Origin: Hyphobacterium sp. CCMP332
Lineage (GTDB): Bacteria; Bacteroidota; Bacteroidia; Cytophagales; CCMP332
Reading direction: 5' to 3'
Length of the DNA: 64,000 nt
Assembly (NCBI GenBank): GCA_014323545.1
Contig: CP058647.1
Span: forward strand, 2,272,001-2,336,000
Positions within the stretch are counted from its first letter, which is position 1. Every line of letters begins with the position of its first letter. Below the pieces are notes generated by a model. The model saw only the letters and a list, made by a program, of their open reading frames with translations, did no database searches and was not told the origin of the DNA. A program made the translations under genes and the position numbers. This document shows positions 27,027-36,209 of the stretch, piece by piece.

Positions 27027-27950
27027 ATGAGTATTATTCGATTAAGAAGTGATGAAATTGACCCAAATTCTTGGAATGAACTTGTAAATCATTGCAAGTG
27101 GTCAAGAATATTTTCGAAATATGACTATTTAAAAGCAGTAAACCCTGAATTTGAAGCCATTGTGGAAATTGACAATGACAAATACCTGAATGCATTCCCA
27201 TTGATGTTCAAAAAAAGATTTGGGATCGTTTATCTGGTTCAACCTGTTTTTACACAGCAAATTCAAATACTAAGTCGGGAAAGTGAAGTGGGAGAAGCTT
27301 TTTTGAATGAGGTCGGCCATGTATTGGGGCAAAGTATTTCAATGCGTTTATCTCTTGATTCGCGTTCTGCAAGTCAATTGCTAAAAAGTTCGGATTTTCA
27401 ATCAAGCACGCGACTAACTTATATTCTGAATCTTGGTGAACATGATTTAAGTCAAAGCTTTTCAAAAAATCACAAAAGAAATATAAAAGCGGCCAATAAA
27501 CTGAATTGGACGCTTGAAATCAATAATGACTTTCATGCCCTATTAAGTGGATTCATAAAGAATAAGGGAAGGCAAATAAAAATAAGCAGGGATTTTTTAA
27601 ATGCCTATGATCGCCTAATGCCGTTTTTTATTGAAGATAATAATATAAATATTTTTTCAGCCCTTGATGAAAATGGCGATAGAATGGCTTCAGGCCTTTT
27701 TGCGGGTTATAAAGATGTAATGACCTTTTTACTTAGTTTTTCAAATGAAAAGGCCAAAAAAGCCGGAATTATGCATGCCATTATCAATGAATGGTTACTT
27801 AATTACAGCAAGGGGTATAAACAATTGGATTTTGAAGGTGGTAATATTGCTTCCCTGGGCCGTTTTTATTCGGGTTTTGGTGCAGAAAAACAGGAATTTG
27901 TATTTCTTGAAAAACACCGATTTCCTCTGGCTTATTTAATAAAATCGTGA
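27027..27950 (+). CDS. FemAB/CelD-like GNAT acyltransferase
   Basis: This 307-residue protein resembles the double-GNAT fold of FemAB, BioF2 or CelD-like acyltransferases: SQSFSKNHKRNIKAANK in the middle (about residue 145), followed by a second domain with ASGLFAGYKDVMTFLLSFSNEKAKKAG and LDFEGGNI. Relatives transfer aminoacyl or acyl groups in cell-wall or exopolysaccharide pathways; the substrate here is unknown. It is divergent from the Wzi-like gene and stands alone before upp. Confidence 0.75.
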   Translation: MSIIRLRSDEIDPNSWNELVNHCKWSRIFSKYDYLKAVNPEFEAIVEIDNDKYLNAFPLMFKKRFGIVYLVQPVFTQQIQILSRESEVGEAFLNEVGHVLGQSISMRLSLDSRSASQLLKSSDFQSSTRLTYILNLGEHDLSQSFSKNHKRNIKAANKLNWTLEINNDFHALLSGFIKNKGRQIKISRDFLNAYDRLMPFFIEDNNINIFSALDENGDRMASGLFAGYKDVMTFLLSFSNEKAKKAGIMHAIINEWLLNYSKGYKQLDFEGGNIASLGRFYSGFGAEKQEFVFLEKHRFPLAYLIKS

Positions 27951-28038
27951 AATCCTTTATTAATATTGACAAAGATAATTAGCTCAAAGTTTAATTTCTA
28001 TATATTTGAACTCCTGTATTTAATCGGGAAAACCTTTA

Positions 28039-28680
28039 ATGTTTATACTAGCGAAGGAGAACAGTATTGCTAATAATATCCTTATCGAATTGAGAGACAA
28101 GCACATACAGAAGGATAGGGCGAAATTTAGATCAAATATCGAACAATTGGGTTCTTTACTTGCCTATGAAATTTCCAAGTCCTTGAGCTACAAAAGTATG
28201 GAAATTCAAACCCCCCTTGGTGTAAAAAAACAAAATGGACTGCTGGAATATCCCAATTTAGTATGTGTTATGAGGGCCGGAATGCCTTTTTTTCAAGGTT
28301 TTCTTAATGTCTTTGATAAATCCGATTGCGGATTTTTAGGGGCCTATAGATCTACTTCGGGTAACAAAGACGAAATTCAAATTGAAGCCAGCTATTTCAC
28401 AAAGCCCAACCTGGATAATAAAGATTTGATAATTGTAGACCCCATGTTGGCCACCGGGAAGTCTTTTGTTAAAGCTATAAAGGGTATTAGAGAAAAATTT
28501 AAACCAAAATCTATACATATTGCTGCTTTAGTAGCAAGTATTGATGGAATTGAATATATTAATCAAAATATTGAAAGCGAGATCTGGACAGTAGATATGG
28601 ATGATCACCTCAATGAACATGCATATATTGTGCCCGGATTGGGAGATGCCGGAGATTTATCTTTTGGTGAAAAAATATAG
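28039..28680 (+). CDS. upp: Uracil phosphoribosyltransferase
   Basis: This enzyme converts uracil and PRPP to UMP in pyrimidine salvage. At 213 residues it has the family landmarks VMRAGMPFFQG, the PRPP-binding loop VDPMLATGKS and the C-terminal uracil-binding VPGLGDAGDLSFG. The loop ends in Lys-Ser where most bacterial enzymes have Gly-Ser. It is separated by 6 bp from the downstream cation exchanger gene, so the two may be co-transcribed. Confidence 0.9.
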   Translation: MFILAKENSIANNILIELRDKHIQKDRAKFRSNIEQLGSLLAYEISKSLSYKSMEIQTPLGVKKQNGLLEYPNLVCVMRAGMPFFQGFLNVFDKSDCGFLGAYRSTSGNKDEIQIEASYFTKPNLDNKDLIIVDPMLATGKSFVKAIKGIREKFKPKSIHIAALVASIDGIEYINQNIESEIWTVDMDDHLNEHAYIVPGLGDAGDLSFGEKI

Positions 28681-28686
28681 TATTAA

Positions 28687-29655
28687 ATGATAGACTTATT
28701 TTTTCTTATACTTGGTTTGGTTGTACTTATCTCTGGAGGTGAGTTTCTTGTTCGGGGTGCTTCCAATATCGCTTTAAGATTAAAAATATCACCACTTGTA
28801 GTCGGTCTTACCATTGTTGCTTTTGGCACTTCTGCCCCTGAATTACTTATTAGCGTTAAATCCGTATTATCCGGAATCGATGACCTGGCAATGGGAAATG
28901 TTGTTGGTTCAAATATTTGTAACCTGGGGTTAGTACTTGGTTTTACAGCCGTCGTTTCGGATATCTATATTGAAAGAAACACATTGCGCTTTGATTGGCC
29001 AATGACCTTCTTTGCCTCAATTCTTATGCTATTTGTAAGCTCTGAATTATTGTGGAACAATCGCATAATAGAATTCTGGGAAGGGCTTCTGTTCTTTTCA
29101 ATGCTTATAGCTTTTACCTCATTTTCTATGATAAAAAGTAGGAAAGATACCAAAGCCAAGGAAGCATTAATGGAAGAACACGAATTGACAGAGCCCGAGC
29201 AATCAACCAGAGCTCTCTTGATTGATATTTTAATGATCGCAATTGGTTGTGCCGGTTTGTTTTACGGTGCAGAATGGTTTGTAGAAGGTGCAGAAAAAAT
29301 TGCTTTGCGTCTTGGTGTATCGGAAAGGGTGATAGGGATTACTTTAGTTGCACTCGGCACAAGTCTTCCTGAATTGGTTACTTCTGCAATAGCTGCCTAT
29401 AAAAAACAAACAGATCTGGCACTTGGAAATCTTCTAGGATCCAATATTTTCAATATTCTATCCATCCTTGGAATAACAAGCATGATTCAAAATATCACCA
29501 TAGACCCGGTAATTTTGGAATACGACATGATATGGATGATGGGAATTACTGTTTTGGTATTAATTCTTGCTTTAATCAGAAAAAAACTGGGCCGTGTGGA
29601 AGGTGTTGTATTATTATTATTCTATGTTGTTTACACCTACAGTGTAATTAATTAA
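28687..29655 (+). CDS. Calcium/sodium antiporter (CaCA family, YrbG-like)
   Basis: This 322-residue inner-membrane exchanger has two inverted repeats of five spans. Each carries an alpha-repeat motif: GLTIVAFGTSAPELLIS (about residues 40-56) and GITLVALGTSLPELVTS (about 218-234), with GNVVGSNI and GNLLGSNIFN following. The acidic residue in PEL coordinates Ca2+ in relatives. A charged cytosolic loop (about 150-175) separates the halves. Its stop overlaps the convergent sdaAA stop by 4 nt. Confidence 0.92.
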   Translation: MIDLFFLILGLVVLISGGEFLVRGASNIALRLKISPLVVGLTIVAFGTSAPELLISVKSVLSGIDDLAMGNVVGSNICNLGLVLGFTAVVSDIYIERNTLRFDWPMTFFASILMLFVSSELLWNNRIIEFWEGLLFFSMLIAFTSFSMIKSRKDTKAKEALMEEHELTEPEQSTRALLIDILMIAIGCAGLFYGAEWFVEGAEKIALRLGVSERVIGITLVALGTSLPELVTSAIAAYKKQTDLALGNLLGSNIFNILSILGITSMIQNITIDPVILEYDMIWMMGITVLVLILALIRKKLGRVEGVVLLLFYVVYTYSVIN

Positions 29656-30569
29656 TCGCCTTCTTCTTTATTGTCTTCGTCAGGCATCATTTCAATATCG
29701 TGAATCAAAACTTTTTTACTGATTCTTTGCCCGGTAGGAGTGGCCGCCAATCCACCCAATGCAGTTTCCTTATAGCGCGCTTCCATGCTTTGTCCAATTT
29801 CTCCCATGGCCATTACACACTCATCAACAGGAATGACAGAATCAACATCGGCAATGGCAATTTGAGCTGAGGAAAATGCAATTGCTGCGCCGCTGGCATT
29901 TCTTACCACACAAGGAATCTCAACTAAACCGGCAACAGGGTCGCAAACCAATCCCAGCATGCATTGAATGGTGATGGCAACCGCATTGAATACTTGCGTA
30001 TTTGTTCCCCCCATTAAATAAACCAAGGCACCGGAGCCCATGGCCGCAGCACTACCTGTTTCTGCCTGGCAGCCACCCACAGAACCCGCAATACTCGCAT
30101 TTCTTTCTATGATCAATGCTATTCCGGCTCCAACCAGAAGGCCTTCCAGAATTTGCTTATCCGTAAATCCGTGAATTTCCTGGGCTGTATATAATATGCC
30201 GGGCAATATTCCCGAAGCACCTGCAGTTGGAGCAGCAACGATTCTGCCCATACAGCTATTCACTTCTTTTGCAGCTAAAGCCCTTGACACGAGTTTTTGA
30301 AATTCAGGAGAAAGCAATGTATGCTTATTTTGATATACCTTTTTTGCGCCATTATTGATCATCCCCGATCTCGATTTCATATCCTCTTTCAATCCGGTAT
30401 CTACAGCTTCACGCATTACATCATAGGCTTTCTGCAAATGATCCCATATGCTTTTTTCATCGCGAGACTTTTGCTCTATTTCATAGGCCAGTACAGGTTC
30501 AAACAACTTTTGATTGTTTTCTTTGCAGTAGGCTTTCCATTCTTCAAAATTGTTAAACAACATTCCCAT
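29652..30569 (-). CDS. sdaAA: L-serine dehydratase, iron-sulfur-dependent, alpha subunit
   Basis: This protein deaminates L-serine to pyruvate using a [4Fe-4S] cluster. The 305-residue alpha domain has the Ser-binding PTAGASGILPG loop and cluster-region cysteines in NSCMGR, VGGCQAETGSA and CMLGLVCDPVAG. The beta domain is absent from this polypeptide and no adjacent gene encodes it, so a separate sdaAB must exist elsewhere if the enzyme is active. A short acidic C-terminal tail follows the catalytic core. Confidence 0.9.
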   Translation of the reverse strand: MGMLFNNFEEWKAYCKENNQKLFEPVLAYEIEQKSRDEKSIWDHLQKAYDVMREAVDTGLKEDMKSRSGMINNGAKKVYQNKHTLLSPEFQKLVSRALAAKEVNSCMGRIVAAPTAGASGILPGILYTAQEIHGFTDKQILEGLLVGAGIALIIERNASIAGSVGGCQAETGSAAAMGSGALVYLMGGTNTQVFNAVAITIQCMLGLVCDPVAGLVEIPCVVRNASGAAIAFSSAQIAIADVDSVIPVDECVMAMGEIGQSMEARYKETALGGLAATPTGQRISKKVLIHDIEMMPDEDNKEEGD

Positions 30570-30570
30570 A

Positions 30571-32085
30571 TCAATTATTTTTTTCGTAGTAAATAACAGA
30601 TTCCCGGCTCGGCTTTTCGCTTTGTCTCCAAATAAATCCTCTTAATCGTTTTTCAGGATCCAATAGTTCCTGTGGGGGTATGAATTTAGCATCGGGTTCC
30701 ACATAAAAATGTATGAATTGCAATTCTTTATCTGCAAAATCCAGGGTCATATTGCTGCATAAAACCCTGTTCATACCAATTACGCTCAGGTCCTCTTCTT
30801 TGAGTGCAAAATAAATGCTCTCTCCATTGCCGTCTATAACGATTTGACGAATAAAAACCGAGTCGAATTGAGCTACGACGTGTCTTCCTTTGACCTGATT
30901 AAAATTCCCAATTGTATCCTGAGAAATGATAAATGCATTGATATCCATAAATACTTTATCTATAGCACCATTCGCCATTTGAATAGATATGGTGTCTGCA
31001 GTCATTTGATTCTTTTCTGCCCAGATAACCGGATCATTAAAAAAAGTTATCATTGAATCCGCTGAATTATATACCATCGAATCGCATTTTCCCTGCATAT
31101 CTGTTTTGTAAATTTTCACATTGCGATAACCCAGAATTTTTTTGTCCTCAGTGGAATCCACTGTTTCAGAAATAAGTGTGTCGGCGCGCATATAAAGCGT
31201 ATCTTCTTCCATAGGATACAGCATAAGTGTGTTCCCCCATAATTTTGAGCGCCCACTTTCTCCCCCAAATAGCATGATGTCACCGGTCAAAATAATATTT
31301 TCCTCTTTGGAGTAAAGAAAAACATCGCCCCAGGCTTTTCCCGAATTACCATTTTGGGAAAATATCATTTCATTCGCCTCCATGATGTACTCTTCGTTTT
31401 CAAGCCGGTTTCTCGCATTGAGATTGGAGAGTTTTGCCTGTGTGTCGTATTGTCCGCTTTCAGTGTAAACCGTACCACTTTCACTGATGATTTTTGTAGG
31501 ACCGGTGAAATAAACTATTTTTCTTTCGGTGTGGTAATCCATGGTATCTGAAAACATTTCTCTTTCAGGTGAGAGCAAATGCACATCTTTTTTGAAATGC
31601 ATCATTTTAAGATCGGTGTCATACCTGCCTTTCTCGCTGGTTAAAGTATTATCCCCGTTAATAATTTTACCACCTTTTACATAATAGGCCTGATTGCTGT
31701 TTAGATCAAAGTCGAGATTGTCCGTATAAAGCTTCATTTGCGGATCTGTAAGAATTACATTATTCCTCGCCTTGGCAAGCTTTAGACTGCCTTCATAAGT
31801 CAATTTATCACAGGTCAATGTTACCGTGTCTGATTTGACGAGTTTTACTCGTCCGAAGGTTTCCAGCTTATTGTTGTTTTTTACATACTGATATGCCGAA
31901 TCACAGTACAGTGTTATATCTTTTTGCTGTAAAATAACATTCCCCAAAAGTTTATTGATCTTTTGATCATTGAATTTGCCACTTTTAAAAACATCTGTTT
32001 GCTTTATAATTACATTTTGAGCCTTCAATAGGTCATTTTGTAAAAATAAAAGTGTAAAAACAATATAAAGCTTGTAAATTTTCAT
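30571..32085 (-). CDS. OstA/LptA-like periplasmic protein
   Basis: This 504-residue protein has a signal peptide from the ATG at 32085 (MKIYKLYIVFTLLF, cleavage near LKAQN). The body consists of repeated LptA/OstA-type beta strands of about 20-40 residues, such as NVILQQKDITLYCDSAYQY and GRVKLVKSDTVTLTCDKL. This is the OstA-2 family of Bacteroidota, thought to form an LptA-like bridge carrying lipopolysaccharide to the outer membrane. It is much longer than proteobacterial LptA (about 180 residues). The gap to the divergent tilS is 34 bp. Confidence 0.82.
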   Translation of the reverse strand: MKIYKLYIVFTLLFLQNDLLKAQNVIIKQTDVFKSGKFNDQKINKLLGNVILQQKDITLYCDSAYQYVKNNNKLETFGRVKLVKSDTVTLTCDKLTYEGSLKLAKARNNVILTDPQMKLYTDNLDFDLNSNQAYYVKGGKIINGDNTLTSEKGRYDTDLKMMHFKKDVHLLSPEREMFSDTMDYHTERKIVYFTGPTKIISESGTVYTESGQYDTQAKLSNLNARNRLENEEYIMEANEMIFSQNGNSGKAWGDVFLYSKEENIILTGDIMLFGGESGRSKLWGNTLMLYPMEEDTLYMRADTLISETVDSTEDKKILGYRNVKIYKTDMQGKCDSMVYNSADSMITFFNDPVIWAEKNQMTADTISIQMANGAIDKVFMDINAFIISQDTIGNFNQVKGRHVVAQFDSVFIRQIVIDGNGESIYFALKEEDLSVIGMNRVLCSNMTLDFADKELQFIHFYVEPDAKFIPPQELLDPEKRLRGFIWRQSEKPSRESVIYYEKNN

Positions 32086-32119
32086 CCTGAAGCGCACAAA
32101 TTTACTCCGACTAGCGAAT

Positions 32120-33436
32120 ATGTTAGAGCATTTCTCAAATTTACTCAAAGAAAGGTATAGACTTAAGAAAAAAAACAGACTTCTATTAGCGGTTAGCGGC
32201 GGTATTGATTCAGTAGTATTATGCGATCTGATAAGTAAAACAGACTATGACTTTGCGATAGCGCATGTAAATTTTCTATTAAGAGAAGAAGATTCTGAAA
32301 AGGATGAACATTTCGTCAAGGATTTGTCGAAACGCTTTGAAGTGCCATTTTATTCTCATCGTGAAAATGCCGGAATTAAAGCGGATGAATGGAAAATGTC
32401 GGTGCAAATGGCAGCTCGAAAAATCCGTTATGAATTTTTTGAACAGGTCATGGATAGTTTCAATTACGATTACCTGTTAACCGCTCACCATTTGGAAGAT
32501 AGTTTTGAAACAGCAATTTTAAACTTTATTAAATCGGGCACCTATTCATCTATTTCAGGTATTCCTGATATCAATAATAATATAATCAGGCCCTTGATTT
32601 CCTTTTCCAAAAAGGACATTGAGGAATATGCTTCCAAAACCGGCCTGAATTGGAGAGAAGATAAAAGCAATTCTTCTTTGTATTATCAGCGCAATATAGT
32701 CCGTCATAAAATTGTACCCGTCGCAGAAGAAATTAACCCATCCTATTTAAAGACCTTTTCTGACGCTTCCAATCAAATGCATTTGTTGCGCTTTTTTTTG
32801 GAGTCTAAATTGAAAGAAGCAAAGTCGGATTGGATTCAGGAAAAAAAGGATTCTATTAGTGTCAACATTTCCCGTCTAAAAAATAATCCGGAAGAACTGT
32901 TCATCTTTTGGGAATACATTAAATGCCTGAAATTTAATTTTAATCAGTTTCATGACATGGTAAAGAGTTTAAATTCTGAAAGCGGGAAAACGTTTTATGC
33001 GGAAGATTACATGTGTGTTAAAGACAGGACCAATTTTATAATCACATTAAAAAACAAAATATCTGAAGAGCTAATAATTGAAAAACCCGAGGATTTAAAT
33101 CATTTGGAGAATTCTTCAATTAAAGCCAATCATTTAAAAAAAGATTTCACCATTGAAAAAGACAAAAATGTAGCCATTTTAGATGCCGCATTGATAACCT
33201 ATCCTTTAAAATTAAGACCCTGGCAAGAAGGTGATAAATTTCAACCCCTTGGAATGAAAGGAGAAAAAAAAATCAGTGATTTTTTAATTGATCTTAAGGT
33301 TCCTCTGAATTTCAAAAAAAATCAATATGTTTTGCTGTCCGGTGAAGACATTGTTTGGGTTGTTGGTCAAAGAATCAGCGAAAAATACCGGATTACTGAT
33401 AATACAAAACAGGCCTTAAGACTAGAAATATTATGA
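32120..33436 (+). CDS. tilS: tRNA(Ile)-lysidine synthase
   Basis: TilS converts the wobble C34 of the CAU-anticodon isoleucine tRNA to lysidine, an essential step. The 438-residue protein has the PP-loop ATP motif AVSGGIDSVVL (about residues 24-34), the TAHHLEDSFET box, and a C-terminal TilS domain with LRPWQEGDKFQPLGMKG. Its stop overlaps the start of the following cNMP-binding protein gene in an ATGA junction. Confidence 0.95.
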   Translation: MLEHFSNLLKERYRLKKKNRLLLAVSGGIDSVVLCDLISKTDYDFAIAHVNFLLREEDSEKDEHFVKDLSKRFEVPFYSHRENAGIKADEWKMSVQMAARKIRYEFFEQVMDSFNYDYLLTAHHLEDSFETAILNFIKSGTYSSISGIPDINNNIIRPLISFSKKDIEEYASKTGLNWREDKSNSSLYYQRNIVRHKIVPVAEEINPSYLKTFSDASNQMHLLRFFLESKLKEAKSDWIQEKKDSISVNISRLKNNPEELFIFWEYIKCLKFNFNQFHDMVKSLNSESGKTFYAEDYMCVKDRTNFIITLKNKISEELIIEKPEDLNHLENSSIKANHLKKDFTIEKDKNVAILDAALITYPLKLRPWQEGDKFQPLGMKGEKKISDFLIDLKVPLNFKKNQYVLLSGEDIVWVVGQRISEKYRITDNTKQALRLEIL

Positions 33437-33957
33437 AAAATCCATTTGGAAAATCCTACGGGCTCGATGAATTGAATTTTTTCAGATTCCTTTCCAAAAT
33501 AAATCTATTCAAATATTTGAATAATGATGATTTGGCACAGCTTGTCCCATACCTGCATCAAAGGAAATACAAAAAGGATGAGGTGGTTTTTTTCAGAGGG
33601 GACCCAAGTCAGGCCTTGTATATTGTTAAATCGGGGAAGGTATCATTAAACATTGATATCGGAGAAAAATTTGAAACCTTAACCAACCGCACTGCCGGCT
33701 CTTGTTTTGGTGATAATTCCTTATTGGCCAAATCAGAAAGGATTTATAATGCTATTGTGGAATCCGAGCACTGCGAACTTTACGTTATTCCACAAATTAA
33801 TATCTTGGATCTATTCGAAAAAAAGATTGAGATTAAAGCTAAAATGCTACAGGCCCTAGCGGAATCCTATTATGAATTAAATCAAAACCTGTATAAATCT
33901 TATAAATCATCCTTTGGGTTTTTCGAATTATCCAATGCTTTTGATAATATCTCTTAG
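33433..33957 (+). CDS. Cyclic-nucleotide-binding-fold protein without DNA-binding domain
   Basis: This 174-residue protein is essentially one cNMP-binding beta-barrel: LVPYLHQRKYKKDEVVFFRGDPSQALYIV-type strands (about residues 35-65) and a GSCFGDNSLLAKSER phosphate-binding-cassette-like segment (about 95-110). The usual Glu and Arg contacts for cAMP are not clearly conserved, and no helix-turn-helix follows. It may sense another ligand or act as a membrane-associated or protein-binding module. It is translationally coupled to tilS. Confidence 0.75.
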   Translation: MKNPFGKSYGLDELNFFRFLSKINLFKYLNNDDLAQLVPYLHQRKYKKDEVVFFRGDPSQALYIVKSGKVSLNIDIGEKFETLTNRTAGSCFGDNSLLAKSERIYNAIVESEHCELYVIPQINILDLFEKKIEIKAKMLQALAESYYELNQNLYKSYKSSFGFFELSNAFDNIS

Positions 33958-34026
33958 AATGCATTTAGAATAATCTAATTGATTATTTTAGCGGAAATTC
34001 TTAATTCAATCTTAAAACATTAAAAA

Positions 34027-34956
34027 ATGAAAGTAACAGTAGTAGGGGCCGGAAATGTTGGAGCCACTTGCGCCGACGTATTGGCGTATAGAGAAATTGC
34101 CAATGAAATTGTAATTGTTGATATAAAAGAAGGTTTGGCCGAAGGAAAAGCGTTAGATATTTGGCAGAAATCTCCTATCAATGCATATGATAGCCATACT
34201 ACGGGATCAACGAATGATTATTCCAAAACGGCTGGTTCAGAAGTAATTGTGATCACATCAGGATTGCCGAGAAAACCCGGAATGACAAGAGATGATTTAA
34301 TTTCTACAAATGCAGGAATTGTGAAAATGGTAACAGAAAATGTTATCAAATATTCACCGGGCGCAATTATAATAGTGGTTTCAAATCCTTTGGATGTAAT
34401 GACATATCAGGCGCATTTAACTTCAAAAGAGCCAAGAACCCGTGTGATGGGAATGGCCGGAATACTTGATACAGCCAGGTACAGAGCATTTTTAGCCGAA
34501 GCCATCAAAGTTTCTCCTAAGGATATTCAGGCGATGATACTGGGTGGACATGGCGATACTATGGTTCCGCTTCCGAGATACACGACTGTTGGAGGTATAC
34601 CAGTAACAGAATTGATTGATTCAAAGAAGCTCAATGAAATCGTCGAGAGAACAAAATTCGGTGGTGGTGAGTTAGTTAAATTAATGGGAACTTCAGCATG
34701 GTATGCTCCGGGTTCGGCTGCTGCTCAAATGGTCGAGGCCATTGTAAAAGATCAGAGAAGAGTATTTCCGGTTTGTGCTCAATTAAATGGCGAATACGGT
34801 ATCAAAAATTGCTATCTGGGTGTTCCTGTGATTCTTGGTAAAAATGGTATTGAGAAAATTATTGAATTAGATCTCAATAAAGAGGAAACAGCATTGCTTC
34901 ATGAATCGAGAGATCACGTTTTTGAAGTGATGTCAGTTCTGGATAAAATGAAATAG
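34027..34956 (+). CDS. mdh: Malate dehydrogenase (LDH-like type)
   Basis: This TCA-cycle enzyme interconverts malate and oxaloacetate with NAD. The 309-residue protein belongs to the LDH-like MDH group: VVGAGNVGATCA nucleotide loop, the NAD-selective Asp in VDIKEG, the substrate Arg loop LPRKPGMTRDD, VVSNPLDVMTY and the catalytic His in GGHGDTMVPL. The Arg in the mobile loop points to malate rather than lactate. A perfect hairpin terminator follows 17 nt after the stop. Confidence 0.95.
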   Translation: MKVTVVGAGNVGATCADVLAYREIANEIVIVDIKEGLAEGKALDIWQKSPINAYDSHTTGSTNDYSKTAGSEVIVITSGLPRKPGMTRDDLISTNAGIVKMVTENVIKYSPGAIIIVVSNPLDVMTYQAHLTSKEPRTRVMGMAGILDTARYRAFLAEAIKVSPKDIQAMILGGHGDTMVPLPRYTTVGGIPVTELIDSKKLNEIVERTKFGGGELVKLMGTSAWYAPGSAAAQMVEAIVKDQRRVFPVCAQLNGEYGIKNCYLGVPVILGKNGIEKIIELDLNKEETALLHESRDHVFEVMSVLDKMK

Positions 34957-34973
34957 TTAATTCAATTCTTAAG

Positions 34974-35004
34974 AATGGCACCATTTGGTGCCATTTTCAG
35001 TTTT
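34974..35004 (+). terminator. Terminator after mdh
   Basis: AATGGCACCA and TGGTGCCATT form a perfect 10-bp stem with a TT loop (34974-34995), followed by a T-rich tract. It isolates mdh from the downstream peroxidase operon. Confidence 0.8.
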
Positions 35005-35015
35005 AAGGATGATGT

Positions 35016-36209
35016 ATGAAAAATGAATGGATCTACATATCGATTATTTTTATCGGATCAGCGGTTTTCTCCTGTAATAATGACGATGAGGGAACTGCTC
35101 CACCGATAAATAACCCTGCGCCAGAAGGGAAAGACTGGGTATATCAACCCACAGAAGTAGAACTGGAAATACCTGCATATTTTCCTGAAATAGCGAACAA
35201 TAAAATTATTGAAGAAAAATTTCAATTGGGTCGTCATCTCTTTTACGAGAATCGACTTTCCAGAAATAATACAATATCATGCGGCTCATGTCATCATCAG
35301 AATAAAGCATTTACAGACGGAAGGCAATTCAGCCTGGGTCTAAATGCCGAACCTACCCCAAGAAATGCCATGTCTGTGGTAAATATGCTTTGGGAGGATT
35401 TATTTTTCTGGGACGCCCGTGCAAAAACTTTGGAGGAACAAGCTTTAATGCCAATTCAGGATCATATAGAAATGGATTTAACTTTGGCAGAAGCCGTTGA
35501 CAGACTTGATAAGCTTGAATTGTACGATAGTTTATTTTTTCACGCTTATGGCGACACTTTGATTACACCTGAAAGAATTGCTATTGCAATCAGTGAATTT
35601 GAAAAGGGGATCATTTCAAAAGATTCCAAATTCGATAAATTTAAAAGGGGGGAAGAAAGTCTGACTTCAGAGGAACAATTAGGTTCAAAATTATTTTCTA
35701 CGCATCCCGGCCCAAAATGGAACCAGGATTTTCAATTGTATATTTTTGAAAGAGGCGGAAATTGCGGCGATTGTCATACCAGTGTTAATTTCAACAAATT
35801 TGTAGGTGCACAGGGTATGCAAAATAATGGATTGGAATCTGATGATACACGTGTAGATGATGGTTATTTCAAGGTAACAAATAATCCTAATGATAAAGGA
35901 AAATTTAAAACTCCCTCCTTGCGTAATGTAGAATTAACTGCTCCATACATGCACGATGGAAGGTTTAATACTTTGGAAGAGGTATTGGAACATTACAACG
36001 AACATGTTCAGGTTAGTAACACGCTTAGTACACTCATGTATGTAAATAATGACCCGGATCAGCAGGGAATTATCAGCCCCGATGGGAAAACCATTCAATT
36101 GGGTCTTACGGAAAGTGAAAAGTCAGCAATTATTGCTTTTCTAAAAACACTTACTGATAATGAATTAATCAATGATCCACGGTTTACAAATCCATTTTTA
36201 GAAGAATGA
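35016..36209 (+). CDS. MbnH/CcpA-like diheme cytochrome c peroxidase lipoprotein (first copy)
   Basis: This 397-residue lipoprotein has lipobox AVFSC at residues 16-20. It carries two c-type heme sites, CGSCH (residues 89-93) and GNCGDCH (about residue 245), and the MauG/CcpA landmarks LGRHLFYENRLS, TPSLRNVELTAPYMHDGRF. MbnH, a member of this family, uses a bis-Fe(IV) state to oxidise a Trp of MbnP to kynurenine. The next gene, overlapping by ATGA, is MbnP-like, so MbnH function is favoured over a plain H2O2 peroxidase. Confidence 0.85.
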   Translation: MKNEWIYISIIFIGSAVFSCNNDDEGTAPPINNPAPEGKDWVYQPTEVELEIPAYFPEIANNKIIEEKFQLGRHLFYENRLSRNNTISCGSCHHQNKAFTDGRQFSLGLNAEPTPRNAMSVVNMLWEDLFFWDARAKTLEEQALMPIQDHIEMDLTLAEAVDRLDKLELYDSLFFHAYGDTLITPERIAIAISEFEKGIISKDSKFDKFKRGEESLTSEEQLGSKLFSTHPGPKWNQDFQLYIFERGGNCGDCHTSVNFNKFVGAQGMQNNGLESDDTRVDDGYFKVTNNPNDKGKFKTPSLRNVELTAPYMHDGRFNTLEEVLEHYNEHVQVSNTLSTLMYVNNDPDQQGIISPDGKTIQLGLTESEKSAIIAFLKTLTDNELINDPRFTNPFLEE

